Shown piece after piece: positions 1 through 9,889 of a DNA stretch of 64,000 bases. Each line of letters opens with the position of its first letter. The stretch's first letter is position 1. Location of the stretch: assembly GCA_050084515.1 (NCBI GenBank), contig CM114275.1, positions 11,470,001 to 11,534,000 of the forward strand. Reading direction: 5' to 3'. Under the pieces are notes generated by a model that saw only the letters and a program-made list of their open reading frames with translations, was not told the DNA's origin and did no database searches. The translations under genes were made by a program, and so were the position numbers. Origin of the DNA: Blasia pusilla (taxonomy: Eukaryota; Marchantiophyta; Marchantiopsida; Blasiales).

Positions 1-556
1 CTTTACTCCAGACATCTAACAATCTTTTGGTTCAATTATCGTCTCATGTTTTCACATTTCACAAAGTGGTCTTGAGCAGACACCACTCATAACCAACAGA
101 AAGTTGGTTATGAGGCAATTCAGGGAAGGCCACGATGCAGGCAACAATCCCTACAAAAAGAGAGGTTGGCATCGTACCGATGCGCATCCGGGTGGTCCTC
201 CAACAAAAATACCCATGGGCACTGCTTATTGTAGACCGAGACAGGCAATGTTAAGAAACTTATGCTCACATGGAGAGTGATGGAAAAATGTTTGTAGTGG
301 TCTTATGATGTCTACTTTTTTTTCGCCGCCTGGAAAAAAGGAGGTTTCTTTAGGCCCAAATGTGGACCACTACCTACTCTCTTCTAAAGATTTCATGAGT
401 TTGAAAGCAAACAAAAATTTCAAATATGTCAAAAAGTTTTGAAGAGAGGAGGCGGATTTGGCCCTTTTTTTTTTAAAGAGAGACTCTCCTCTCTTCCTCT
501 CTTCCTCTCTTCCTCTCCTCTCTTACTCTCTTCTGCCAGAATACCAGCCCCCTAAG
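1..556 (+). repeat. 3' tail and right terminus of an upstream two-gene element (element 4)
   Basis: This stretch matches the 3' flank of the ParB-like gene seen again at 5916-6657, 32508-33300 (inverted) and 57525-57883. Shared landmarks are the phrase TTTTGGTTCAATT near 31, a GGTCCTCCAACA block near 194, a block around 268-470 reading GAGAGTGATGGAAAAATG onward, and a pyrimidine-rich run (CTCTCTTCC units) ending in CCAGAATACCAGCCCC at about 555. The terminus lies four bases before the ParB-like exon of copy A. I infer that another element of the same family, mostly outside the window, is inserted in the intron just upstream of that exon. Confidence 0.6.
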
Positions 557-559
557 AAG

Positions 560-1020
560 ATGGCGCTGACGGAGGGCCAGAACGCCCCAAGAATTCCACT
601 CTGTCGATTGCGGACAATGAAGTACGTCCGCGAAATTCAGTCGGAGGATGACATTGCAAAGCTCAAACAGTCGGCAACGACTGCATCCTACGTCGACAAC
701 TTCCCTCCGTTCTATGTTCAGCCTTACAACGAACATGAAATCCAAGCGCTGGTGACGGAAGAGGACTTGGAGGCGCTGGATACTTTCTGGAGGATGAGAG
801 ATCAGGAGTTTAGAAGAGCGATTGAAGGAACCAAATTTAGCTGGATGCGAAACCTTTACTTCTTCATCTGGGATGGAAACCACAGGTAGATGGCATGGAA
901 GCAGTTTGCAGAGGAGCGCCCAAATTCATTGGAGGTGCATTTTTGTGTGAAGGCAGTCATGCTCCATCCATTTCCTCATCACATGGCAACGATGGAAATG
1001 GCAATGCATGCAATGAATAC
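560..1020 (+). pseudogene. ParB-N-like exon of copy A
   Basis: The translation opens with IPLCRLRTMKYVREIQSEDD, followed by IAKLKQS, then PPFYVQPY, EEDLEALDTFWRMRD and finally FFIWDGNHR-(stop)-MAW. This resembles the ParB/Srx N-terminal fold: an initial strand of type 'IPL..I.P....R', a helix 'i..La.Si', a 'PivV.p' strand, and the signature 'GeRR..Aa' (here DGNHR.MAW). In ParB proteins this fold holds the nucleotide-binding and clamp-closing site. The same exon occurs in B (45294-45754), truncated in C (52364-52495), and starting in D at 63919. In B the stop codon position is TAC (Tyr), so the stop in A is a point mutation. The family assignment is by eye and needs a profile search. Confidence 0.55.
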
Positions 1021-1826
1021 GTACGTTTCCTCTTCCTTAAGTTTGATTGCTTCAACCCGTCAAAGTCAAACGGGTTGAATAATTGGAAAGCTTAAAGATG
1101 GGCAGGAATGATATGAGTCTCTTGCCACCATCCTGTTTGTGGTCAATGTTATAGTAAGGCAAACCGTCGGAGTCCGACGGGTTGCTTGGTGGCCAAGCAC
1201 ACCAGATTAATCCGGGATACTGAAGCCAGTCGAACATCGACGGGTGGAAAAATGACTGCATGATTTATTTGTTATGCAATCCGTCGGACTTCGACGAGTT
1301 GCACAACGAGAGGTAACAAATCATTGGACGCCTAAAAGCAACTTGTCGGACTCTGACGGGTTGCATTTCCCCCGCTAGGGTAGGTGGTCGGAGTACAAGA
1401 GCTTGCTTTTAGACGTCCAATTCCAGCTTTACAAGGCATTGCACAACCCGTCGCACTCCGACAGGTTGATACGTGCAATTTTTTTTCCGGAAACATGTCT
1501 CCGAATTGAAGTCATTCTACAACCCGTTGGAGTCCGACGAGTTGTAACCAATGACTAAATCGGTTGGACCAGAAAGTCACGAAAAGAGAGTGCGACCCGT
1601 CAGACTCCGATGGGTTGCAATTCTCTCTAAAACTTTGAAGAGTGTTGCAATAAGTGTAACACAAAGATACGTGTTGCGACCCGTCGGACTCTGACAGGTT
1701 GCAACATTTATCTCTGTGCTACCATTCCGACCCCCATGGGTTGACAGAATTGCGACCCGTCAAAGTCCGACGGGTTGCAGGAACCCGATAGGTTGTAGTA
1801 TTCTTACCTTGTGTTTGGATGTGCAG
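1021..1826 (+). repeat. Palindrome array in intron 2 of copy A
   Basis: The 806-bp intron (GTACGT donor, GTGCAG acceptor) holds about ten copies of the 27-bp palindrome, at about 1057, 1157, 1208, 1279, 1341, 1444, 1522, 1596, 1680 and 1755. They are spaced roughly 60-100 bp apart. Arms are variants of CAACCCGTCGGA and TCCGACGGGTTG around one central base. The sequence between the palindromes is not itself repeated in any obvious way. Confidence 0.8.
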
Positions 1827-3870
1827 AATTGTATCCGAGGGGAACGTCACCCACCACTGGATCCAGGATTGCAACATGGTGAAGAAGATGCTTACGACCC
1901 ACCCGGCAGAGTACAAGGGATTCCTAGGCGACGGTCTGGTAAATGAGATGCTGGCAAAGGGATCTCAAATAAAAAAGAAGACTTGGGCAAATACCTTCAT
2001 TTCCCAAGATGCAGCCGTCACAATCCTATGTTGGTCAAAGATCTAGGCCGCCAAGAAGTGTGTTTTGTTGGAACTAGAGCGAAGGGAGAACGTGTCTGCG
2101 TCAGAACGTGCAAAGTTTATTCAGGCTGCCGTATCTACAGCTACAAAGTACACTGCAAGCAAGATGCAACGTTCCATTGCGATTCGCAACCCCAAACTTG
2201 ACCCAAAGTTTTACGAGGAGCTCAAGGCGATAATCAAGTGCGAGCGGAAGAGAGACGAAGATCTACAGGGTCGGATGGGCCATAAAGTGTCTGTGGACCG
2301 CGTGCACAGATTTGCGCTATCTGGGATATCCGAGTTTAGGCAAATTCGACTAATGAAAATCAATCTCGAGGGCATTGAGGCCCAAAAGCGGGCGGGACAC
2401 CATCCTCCGAGAATTTCAGATCCAATGATCTCCCATTGGCTACGGGAATGGTCATTTTGGGACGCGTCACGCCTTATAGGGAATTCCATGCTCGTGGGTC
2501 TTCAAGCGGAGCTGAAGATGATTGATCCAGTTCTAGAGGAAGCAAACCTAGAGGTTGCAGAAGATTTTGTACTATGGCTTGATTACATCAGAGATAAGCC
2601 CAAGAAAAACCACGATTCAGGATGATGTTCAAGAATCACATCCTCCCTCAAGCAAACCTGGATGAGGAAATAGACGCCAAAAAATGGGATTTTGCAAAGA
2701 AGAAGCGGATCTTCAGGACCATGCGGCCGAGTCATCTCGACAAAGAGCTGCCCAACGGATGGTGTACAGGTACCTCATCAATTGTAAGAATGCAGGTACC
2801 TGGCGAAAATTTACCGACAGCCTGCAAATTGTGGGCTTCTCCGCCTAATGGAAAGGCATTCTCCATGTACAACATGGAGATGGGACAGGGCATGTCTGAC
2901 TGGGAGGTTAACAATTGTCCAATCTGGTTGGACTTCAACGACCCAGAGGATATTTCAGAAAAAAATCTACGCATGGTGTATGATGCAGTGGTCGCAGGTA
3001 GGGACGACATTTTGAACTTCGTGCAACCTGACTATTTTTTTGAAGGAGATGTAGAGGAGCAAGCCCTTGAGACAGCGGAGTTGGTGGGCAAGGTCGTCAC
3101 CGCCAAAGACAAATCCACAGCGGGTTTGAGGAAGGCGAGGGGATCAAGGAATTCCGAGGCGGAGTCTTCCAGAAAATAGGCTAAGTCCTCTAGGCGAGAG
3201 GCGGAATCATCCGGGTGAGCGGGGCAAGAAGGCCAGACCAGGTCCTTGTCTAAGAAAACTCCTATGGAGTCTGAGGTAACAGAGACTCCCACAAGCCGAC
3301 AGCAGACTCGGGAGAAGCGAAAGCGGGAGGCACCTCGTTCGTTCCAGGGAGGAGATAAGGATGTGGAATACACTCCATCATTCTTGGGCAGGCATAGGGA
3401 AACAACCACCAAGACAAATGTCCTTGTTCACTTGACTCATCTTGTCGATGAGCTGCAGAATTTTAGTTCTCAGGAGTCAACACCTGCCATCGACAAATTG
3501 ACCGTGTTGGGACGAAAACTCCTCCGAAACAGGCACGCCCCTTGGACGGTGCATGAGGTGGTTGAGGAGGTGGCGGTGGATCTTCTCATTGCGGATTTTC
3601 CGTTTGGGTTTTGCTTGTGAAACAACAATCCGTCTGAAACTGTCCCAGACTGGAATGTCCCGCTTTCGTACGACCAGATCGTGTTGTTGTTTTCTTTTGC
3701 CGACGCGTATCTGAGTGACAATGGTTGTTTCTTGGTCCTCACTGAAGGGAGCGAAGAGGAGCTCTTCAACCCTCAGTGTATGAAGAGTTCGTTGAAGTGG
3801 AGGACGGTGCAATCATAGATAATTAAAAATGTGTATCCACTCCGATCAACGACGAGTCAATTAAGTCCGG
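1827..3870 (+). pseudogene. Central exon of copy A
   Basis: Reading through stops and shifts, the exon encodes HHWIQDC, KKTWANTFISQDAAVTILCW, a basic helical region around ERRENVSASERAKF, the segment VHRFALSGISEFR, the segment SDPMISHWLREWSFW, then MEMGQGMSDWEVNNCPIWLD. An acidic and serine-rich stretch follows, then EVVEEVAVDLLIADFPFG, and a last block with DWNVPLSYDQIVLLFSFADA and GCFLVLTEG. The last block has the layout of motif IV and its following strand in beta-class amino-methyltransferases, but the DPPY tetrad is not present. The rest matches nothing I recognise. Copies B (42472-44505) and C (52972-54971) are collinear. Confidence 0.6.
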
Positions 3871-4483
3871 GTAAGTCCTCTTGTTAAACGAATTTAATTT
3901 AACAGAAATTCAACTCCTCGGGCTCCGACGGGTTGCATCTGTGCATGCAACCCGTCGGATCCCAACATCTTGTGTCTGCGGTGTTGCAATTTGTCTGAAA
4001 GCGATGGGTTGCAAATTCACCAACAAGTCTCTATTGGTTGCAACCCGTCGGAACCCGATGGGTTGCAAGTAGCACTGCTTTTCCCCCGTGTTTATGGATT
4101 GATGCAGCCCGTTTGAAAGTGACGGGTTGCTCTTATATTAGGAACTTCTCAACTCTGAACAATTGTATTCAGTTGTAAGCCAACCATCGCACTCGAAACG
4201 ATGGAGTAAGTGTCCTACAAGATGAGCAACATGTTGGCTTCCGACGGGTTGCTTATGGCCAAAAAGGGTTGTTAGAGTTGTAAGACAACCCGTCAGACTC
4301 CGACAGGTCGTTGTTCTGTCAGGCCCGTAGGTCAAGTTTGGACGAGTTGGTAATTAATATGGACTAGTTTTCAACCCGTCGAATCCCGACGGTTTGCACA
4401 TTGTGTCAGTTTATGGAGAGTAGACCAGCGGTCTACTAGCTTTTTCTTTTTTCTGACATTATTTTTTACCTGCTTGTTTAAAG
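3871..4483 (+). repeat. Palindrome array in intron 3 of copy A
   Basis: A 613-bp intron (GTAAGT...TTAAAG) with about seven diverged 27-bp palindromes, near 3909, 3948, 4046, 4108, 4232, 4283 and 4374. The equivalent introns in B (42122-42471) and C (54972-55502) are also arrays, but the number and spacing of palindromes differ between copies. Confidence 0.75.
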
Positions 4484-4997
4484 ATGGACCACTCATTTTT
4501 CTACTGCTTTGTAAGGCCCGAGCACAACTTCTAGGTGTTCCAGATCCCGGATCGAGTGGATCTATGCTTCGATGGGTACAACTTAGATAGTCTCTACAAT
4601 TCCCCCCTCGGGAATTTACATGCAAGACGAGACCCCCTTACTTGGAGGAAGGGAAAAGTCACCTACCTTGATGCAAACGCTCATTGAGCTTTGTTCGAGG
4701 CCGGGTGACTTGGTCTTTGACTTAGTGGGCCTATCAGGGGCGAGTATCAGAGGTGCCTGGCACAGTGGCACGAACATTCTCTGCCTTGAGGGAAGGCCGG
4801 AACTTTTTGACCTTTGCAAAGAGGCAAAGGCGGATTATGAGAGGCTAGTGGGAGTATACAACTCTCCTCCAAAGCCAACAGCTCCGGTTCCACAACCAAC
4901 ATTGATAGTGACACCATCCTCACTTCCTACTATTCCGAAAATCGGGGGGGCAAAGCCGAGAGTAATTCTGGAAGAGCTATCGGACGATGACGAGTGA
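4484..4997 (+). pseudogene. Methyltransferase-motif-I-like exon of copy A
   Basis: Conserved pieces are MDHSF.Y.FVRPEHNF, DGYNLDSLYNSP, LMQTLIELCSRPGDLVFDLV, GLSGAS, and TNILCLEGRPELFDLCKEA. This is the layout of the C-terminal half of a beta-class N4/N6 DNA methyltransferase: a helix before 'pGDlVLDpFaGSGTt', then 'gr..iGiE..pe...la'. Here DPFAGSGT has become DLVGLSGAS, and the acidic residue after strand 2 is kept (LEGRPE). Loss of the FxGxG glycines suggests weak or absent AdoMet binding, or a changed role. A TAG follows EHNF in A. The exon ends SDDDE then TGA (or a GTGAGT donor). The assignment is my inference from motif order. Confidence 0.5.
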
Positions 4998-5019
4998 GTT
5001 CAATGATTTATTGGACCCA

Positions 5020-5336
5020 GCTTGACTGAAGCGTTTTGGAGTAGGGATTTAGTGCTTTCCAAGGACGGAGCACATATTGATACTGGATGGGTGTCACCTT
5101 GCAGAGCATACAAGATTTATTGCCGAGGAAGAGGTTGGGACTCAAATCATGTTAGATGGGACCGTTATGGTGTACCTACGGGGGGGCCAAGGCTCTCAAA
5201 TTCCCCAACATTTTTTATCCCCGTCTACAATCGGCCAGAGGAGCCGCTTGTATCCCAAGACATTCCTTTTGTACGGGAAACTAGGAGAGTTAGGAGTAAA
5301 TTTGTAGATGACGAGATTGAAGAAATCATAGACTAG
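5020..5336 (+). pseudogene. Last exon of copy A
   Basis: Encodes an open segment with AFWSRDLVLSKDGAHIDTGW, SPCRAYKIYCRGRGWDSNHV, RWDRYGVP, FFIPVYNRPEEPLVSQDIPF and the acidic end SKFVDDEIEEIID before TAG. Copies B (33967-34281) and C (56510-56771) preserve the same C-terminus almost residue for residue, which shows it was coding. The join to the previous exon is unclear: only about 30 bases separate them and all three copies have TGA in GACGAGTGAGTTC. I recognise no domain. Confidence 0.6.
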
Positions 5337-6657
5337 ATCAAATGTACATTTATGAGCTTCCATCAGATGTAATAAAGGACACAAAGTTTTTGAACCATGA
5401 TGGTTTTTGTAAACTTCTGCTGAATTGTTTTTTTTTTTGTCGATTGTGTTGGTCTATCTACTCGGGGCTATTTATTTTGCAACCCGTTAGATTCCGACCG
5501 GTTGCAACTTGTCACAATATTTTAAATCCCTTGCAGGAAACTTATCGGATTCCGACAAGTTGGCTTCTTGAGTGATCCCACTCTTTTCTTGCTAGTCCAA
5601 CTTTTCAGGCATTTTGGCAGGCTTCTTCCCTTTTGCCTCGTTCCCCCATTATTGTCACACCATTCTTCTCTAACACGGTATTTCAGAGACGTGTTGGATT
5701 CCTACTACCTATCGGATTCTCATGTCAGATTCCCAATCAGTTGGATTCTCATGGATTATAGGGTGGAATGGAATCATTTCTCAAGATCCTTCTTTTGTTG
5801 TGGTGTGCTTGCTTGCAAGGGGTGCAACCCATCAGATTTCGACGGGTTGAAAGGGGTGCAGCCTGTCGGATTGCGACATTTAGGGTCTTAATGAAGGGAC
5901 ATGGGTGCATCAGTTCCTCTTTACTCATGATAGGTATCAACCTTTTGGTTCAATTGTCCTCTCAGTCTCATCACATCTTCTTATTGATGCATACATTTCT
6001 CAATGGCTGAGAGAATGGTGAAACCAAGTTGTCATTCATACTTCATGAACCCATTCATGAGCCAAAATCATCAATGCTATCATGAACGTCTTTGGCTACC
6101 ATCAGTGATGAGTGATTTGCTCTGTTGTGGAAAACCCCGTTATGGATGAGTATTGATCGGATGGGATATTTAATGCAAGAAGAGTCAACAATCCATAATG
6201 TCAACCACATCTTTAGAGTAGTTAAACCTTGAAGGGCACATGAGTCTATTGAGACCATAGTTAGAGTCTTCTTTTGAACCTTTCATTGAGATGAAATTGC
6301 TACTTTCGTTCAAATTATCTAACGATGGTCCTCCGACATTAATACCCCTCAGCCCGGCTTACTGTAGAGATGCTTAGAGAGGAAATGTGAAGAAAATTGG
6401 GCTCGAATGGAGAGTGATGGAAGGATGTTTGTAGTGGTCTTATGATGTCTACTTGTTCTTGCAAGCCTAGAAAAAGAAGGTTACTTTAGGCCCGAATATG
6501 GTCCACTTGCTACTCTCTTCTAAAGATTTCATGAATTTGAAAGCAAACAAAAATTTCGAAAATGTCAAAAAGTTTTGAAGAGAGGAGGTGGATTCTGCCC
6601 TTTTTTTGGAAGAGAGACTCTCCTCTCTCCTGCCAGAATACCAAGCCCCTCTTGTGG
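5337..6657 (+). repeat. 3' tail and right terminus of copy A element
   Basis: The tail opens with a possible poly(A) signal AATAAA (5371-5376), conserved at 33927-33932 (minus) and 56806-56811. It then carries four diverged palindromes (about 5480, 5535, 5825, 5855), the noncoding block also present inverted at 32760-33966, and the terminal repeat from about 6405, ending CCAGAATACCAAGCCCC at about 6657. Beyond this point the sequence is unrelated to the other copies, so this is the element boundary. Confidence 0.65.
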
Positions 6658-6671
6658 GCCATATGCACACC

Positions 6672-6927
6672 AATAATTTATAGTGGGCCCCAATACATGC
6701 TGCAGGTCTGACTTTGTCTTTTTGAATAACATTTGGAAATGTTGCAAATGCTCCTCTCCTATTAAGAAATCAGGGAATCGAGATGCCTCCATCCAGGCCT
6801 CCCGTCTTGGTCCATTTAGGGTTAATTTATTCATTATGAAAGGCCCTACATGAGGCTTTTGGATAGCATCACAAGGTAGAGTAGAACTATATCTAATTAA
6901 CCTGGACATGATAATTGAATAGTGCAT
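6672..6927 (-). pseudogene. Possible PIF/Harbinger-like transposase N-terminal fragment
   Basis: The minus-strand frame reads KPHVGPFIMNKLTLNGPRRE, then AWMEASRFPDF and EEHLQHFQMLFKKTKSDLQH before VLGPTIN. The pattern of a basic-aromatic start followed by 'F+M....+..+...+.P.I' is like the N-terminal region of Harbinger (HARBI1-like) nucleases, but no catalytic residues are present. It stops where the copy A element terminus begins, so the element may have inserted in it. Weak call. Confidence 0.25.
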
Positions 6928-7499
6928 GCTATTGTACTATGGAAAACAAGGATTCTTGGAAGACACTTGTACGACCAAGTATCTGCAGCATACATTGTTT
7001 GCTGAGACCATCCACCTTTGTGGACCTAGTAACGTATGTAAATGAGAATAAATTGCAATGGGGGAGGGTCAGGTATCATGAAAGCATTTTTGCACCAAAA
7101 TTCAAAGTAGTTGTAGGGCACTTGCAGGTCGGTTTGAAAAATGAAAGACCTTAAAAAAATGAAGATATGTGTATGACTAAGGTGATCAAGTAGCAAACCT
7201 ATTGAATAAAACAGTACACTTCAACACCAGCATGTCGATTTCCAACATTACATCCCCAAAATATTGAGTGGAATAAATCAATGAAACGAAGGTGAGCAAG
7301 GAAAGTTGCAAATGAATAATTTCTATAAGCCTCACAACTTGCAGGTGCGTTTGCAACACCACAGCTAGAAATCCCTATGACTAAGGTGAGCAAGGAAACA
7401 AGAAATTGGTAAAATATACTTACTAGGACACAATCACGGAACCGGTGTTCAAATACGGACTTCATTAGTTTGTGTTCTTCTTTGCTATAGATATTTCAA
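6928..7499. other. No gene recognised
   Basis: AT-rich sequence with only short open frames. A phrase near 7288 (AAGGTGAGCAAGGAAA) recurs near 7383, a small local duplication. Nothing else was supported. Confidence 0.5.
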
Positions 7500-7581
7500 A
7501 TGACATCAGCCATAACACTACCTGTAACCACATACCAAGTGAAGAGTTACAAATATCTAGGCATTGCTTTCTCTCACGACT
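7500..7581 (+). pseudogene. LINE reverse transcriptase scrap
   Basis: The frame holds YQVKSYKYLGIAFSHDY. 'YKYLGI.FS' is a common phrase in the connector region of plant non-LTR reverse transcriptases. It ends exactly where a perfect hairpin and the Ty3 integrase fragment begin, so it marks a junction between mobile elements. Too short for family assignment. Confidence 0.35.
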
Positions 7582-7619
7582 ATGTGTGCCCTCCCACCTT
7601 CCGGTGGGAGGGCACACAT
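7582..7619. repeat. Perfect 17-bp-arm hairpin
   Basis: Arms ATGTGTGCCCTCCCACC (7582-7598) and its exact complement (7603-7619) flank a TTCC loop. It lies at the junction between the LINE scrap and the Ty3 integrase fragment. Confidence 0.85.
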
Positions 7620-8934
7620 GTGTTGCGAGTGTGGGAGGATGGTAGAGTGCGTGTAGTGCCTCATCCTTTGCAAAGAGCATGTTTGGTGCGTCATGTCCAC
7701 GAGGAGTTGGGTCATTTTAGAGTGAAGCGGACGTACAGCTTGCTCCAGATTCAGTATTGGTGGCGAGGCATGCAGATTGACGTTCAACAATTTATTGCCA
7801 GATGCATGGTGTATGATCAAGTTTGAGCATCGTTCAATGCTCCGACTCCATAGTTGCATCCACTTCCGATCATGGGTTTAGGTTATGAGTTTGGATTTTG
7901 CAGGACCTTTACCTTTGACGGAGCGCCATAGTCGTTATGTGTTGGTGATGGTCGAGCACTTCTCGAAGTGGATAGATTTGGTTGCATTGCTTGACAAAGC
8001 AAGTGAGGGAGTAGCGTATGCCTTCCTAGATCGAGTGTTGAGTCATTACAGCGCACTAGCTGAGGTGTTGACAGACCAGGGTACAGAGTTCCGTGGGGAG
8101 TTTCAGGCCTTGTGTGATCAGGCATTGATCGACCATCGCACTACTTCGCGAGATCATCGTGAGGCGGATGGACTATCGGAGCGGGTTGTGTAGACAGTGA
8201 AGAGAGGACTACACAAGTATGGCTTGCAGAGATGTCACCTAGGAGATTGGGACCTTCAATTGTCGTGGTTGGCGATGGGATACAGATTTAGCAGCCAGGC
8301 ATCCTTAGCGTCTTTCTCACCGTACTTGTTGCTTTATGGTCGAGAGCCATATTTACCTACGGCCATTTGTCGAGATGTTGGTGAGGTGTTGAACCTTGAG
8401 GACCCTGATGTATGGATGCGAGCATGTTCTCAGATGGCTGAGTTATTTCGGAGAGTGATGCCCATGGCGTTTGAGAACTTTGCGATTGCGCAACATCGGG
8501 ATACGTTGAGGTATGTGACTATTCAAGGAGGTGGTTATCGACCTACTATCCGGAGGTTTCATCAGGGAGACTATGTCTACTTGCAGCAGACGGCACCCAC
8601 GACGTCGGATGTGACTGCATGGCGCACCATCTTGAGAGTGCGTGAGGTTTTTCCATCCGGTGTTCTCTTATTGGAGGGACGCAATGGTATGGTTTGGAAG
8701 GACCATATGCGTAGCTGTGCGCCATGTCATCTTCTGAACATTGAGGATACAGTTGATCGGAGCTTAGCAATAGTTCTTGCATGCTTGCGGTGTATGTTGT
8801 GTGGTTCCGCCCGTGGTGGAGCCACTGTGCTAGTCTGTGATGGATGTTCGAGAGGATGGCATATGGCATGATTAACGCCAACTCTCACTAGGGTTCCTCA
8901 AGGACAATGGAAGTGTCCCAGATGTACATAGAGT
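7620..8934 (+). pseudogene. Ty3-type integrase fragment with C-terminal PHD finger
   Basis: Order of parts: an H2C2-like zinc region (HVHEELGHFRVKRTYSLLQ, then YWWRGMQ and C), a catalytic core starting MSLDFAGPLPLTERHSRYVL with FSKW and LTDQGTEFRGEF, then SPYLLLYGREPYLP and a C-terminal barrel-like region. It ends in a C4HC3 PHD finger: CMLC, CDGC, WHMA, then CPRC. The PHD finger is broken by TGA at 8869-8871, exactly where the zinc-binding Cys after H-x2 should be (TGC or TGT to TGA); the frame continues after it to CPRC and TAG. Other breaks are a TGA near 7824 and a TAG near 8193. Upstream pol and gag are missing, and a matching LTR follows at 9113. Integrases with a PHD tail may read histone marks during target choice (inference). 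Confidence 0.75.
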
Positions 8935-9112
8935 AGATAGTTCTACATTCCGACTTGTGTCTGTGACATGGATGACAAGAAGGCGACTAATGATGGGGCC
9001 ACATGAGCACCCGACCTTCTTGCTCTTAGCGTCCGAGAGATGTATGTCATGGTAGGTAGAGATAAATGGCTATTTGGAGTTAGAGGGACCTAACCACCAG
9101 CTAGGAGGGCGA

Positions 9113-9889
9113 TTGGAGATATTTTGGCACTTCTTGTCTCGTTGTTTGGATGCCATGAGTTAGCATGAGATCGTGCATGTTTGTATGTGTGTTCGGTGAC
9201 AGCAATGTATGTTATGTAGCGATGTGTATGCGCACGAAAGGTATAATGTCTTTTAGGATAGATCGGTGAGATCTAGTAAAGTGCCTTTGTGAGTAGTGGA
9301 GGACATTCTCAGTAGGTTGAGTATGACCTGCTGAGGCCCCGGAAAACGTGAGAGAGCATGTTTCCCCTTCGTTTCGGCTCATTTGGAGCCATATTGAGAA
9401 AATTACTATTCTAGGTAATTACCATTTTGAGTATATGATCAACTTGATATTTTTGGTAAGTGGCCCTTGACCTCCTACATCAGGTCAAGAGCCAAGGAGG
9501 TGACTTGGGAGCATAGGTTACCATGGAGAGAGCTTGGGAGAGGCGAGGGGTATACCTCAAGGAGAGAGAGCTTGAGAGCTCGTTCTCTCTTTGTTGAACC
9601 TCTTGGCATGAGGCGGCGGAGCTATGGTCTTGCTTGCCTTGTGTGTGTAACCCAAGCCTCTCCTTAGGAGAGTGGGCTTGGTTTGACATTGAGAGAGACA
9701 TGTGAAAGTGCACACATGTGAGAACTATGGTGTTGTGAGAGAGATTGGATCTTATTTTAATTGGAGATATTTTGGCACTTCTTGTCTCGTTATTTGGATG
9801 CCATGAGTTAGTATGGGATCATGCGTGTTTGTGTGTGTGTTCGGTGATGGTGATGTATGTTGTGTAGCGATGTGTATGCGCACGACACA
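9113..9889 (+). repeat. 3' LTR of the PHD-integrase Ty3 element
   Basis: It follows a purine-rich tract (GCTAGGAGGGCGA, about 9099-9111), begins TGGAGATATT and ends GCGCACGACA. The first and last ~130 bp are near duplicates (9111-9240 and 9761-9890), both ending GTGTAGCGATGTGTATGCGC. The LTR at 26230-26983 shows the same start/end duplication. Boundaries are my estimate. Confidence 0.45.

Larger units (their letters stand above)
560..5336 (+). pseudogene. Copy A of the ParB-like / methyltransferase-like element gene (exon 1 missing)
   Basis: Exons by comparison with copies B, C and D are: ParB-like 560-1020, central 1827-3870, methyltransferase-like 4484-4997, and a last exon ending at 5336. 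Introns at 1021-1826 (GTACGT...GCAG) and 3871-4483 (GTAAGT...AAAG) are filled with 27-bp palindromes. The first coding exon is absent because the end of another element abuts position 556. Breaks include a TAG after GNHR at 889-891 (TAC in copy B), a TAG at 2044-2046, a stop at 2623-2625, a stop at 3177-3179, a frameshift near 3620, a TAG near 3817 and a TAG in the methyltransferase-like exon. The copy is therefore dead, but each break is small. The parent protein would be roughly 1,200-1,400 residues including exon 1. Confidence 0.7.

Noticed and set aside
473-883. Minus-strand 136-codon frame opposite the ParB-like exon
   Set aside because: Shadow of the plus-strand exon; the same antisense frame at 45431-45793 mirrors copy B, and only the sense frame has a domain-like pattern and splice sites.
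1100-1800. Palindromes as Rho-independent-like terminators or tRNA-like structures
   Set aside because: No poly-T runs after them, they occur in arrays within introns and promoters, and the genome is eukaryotic.
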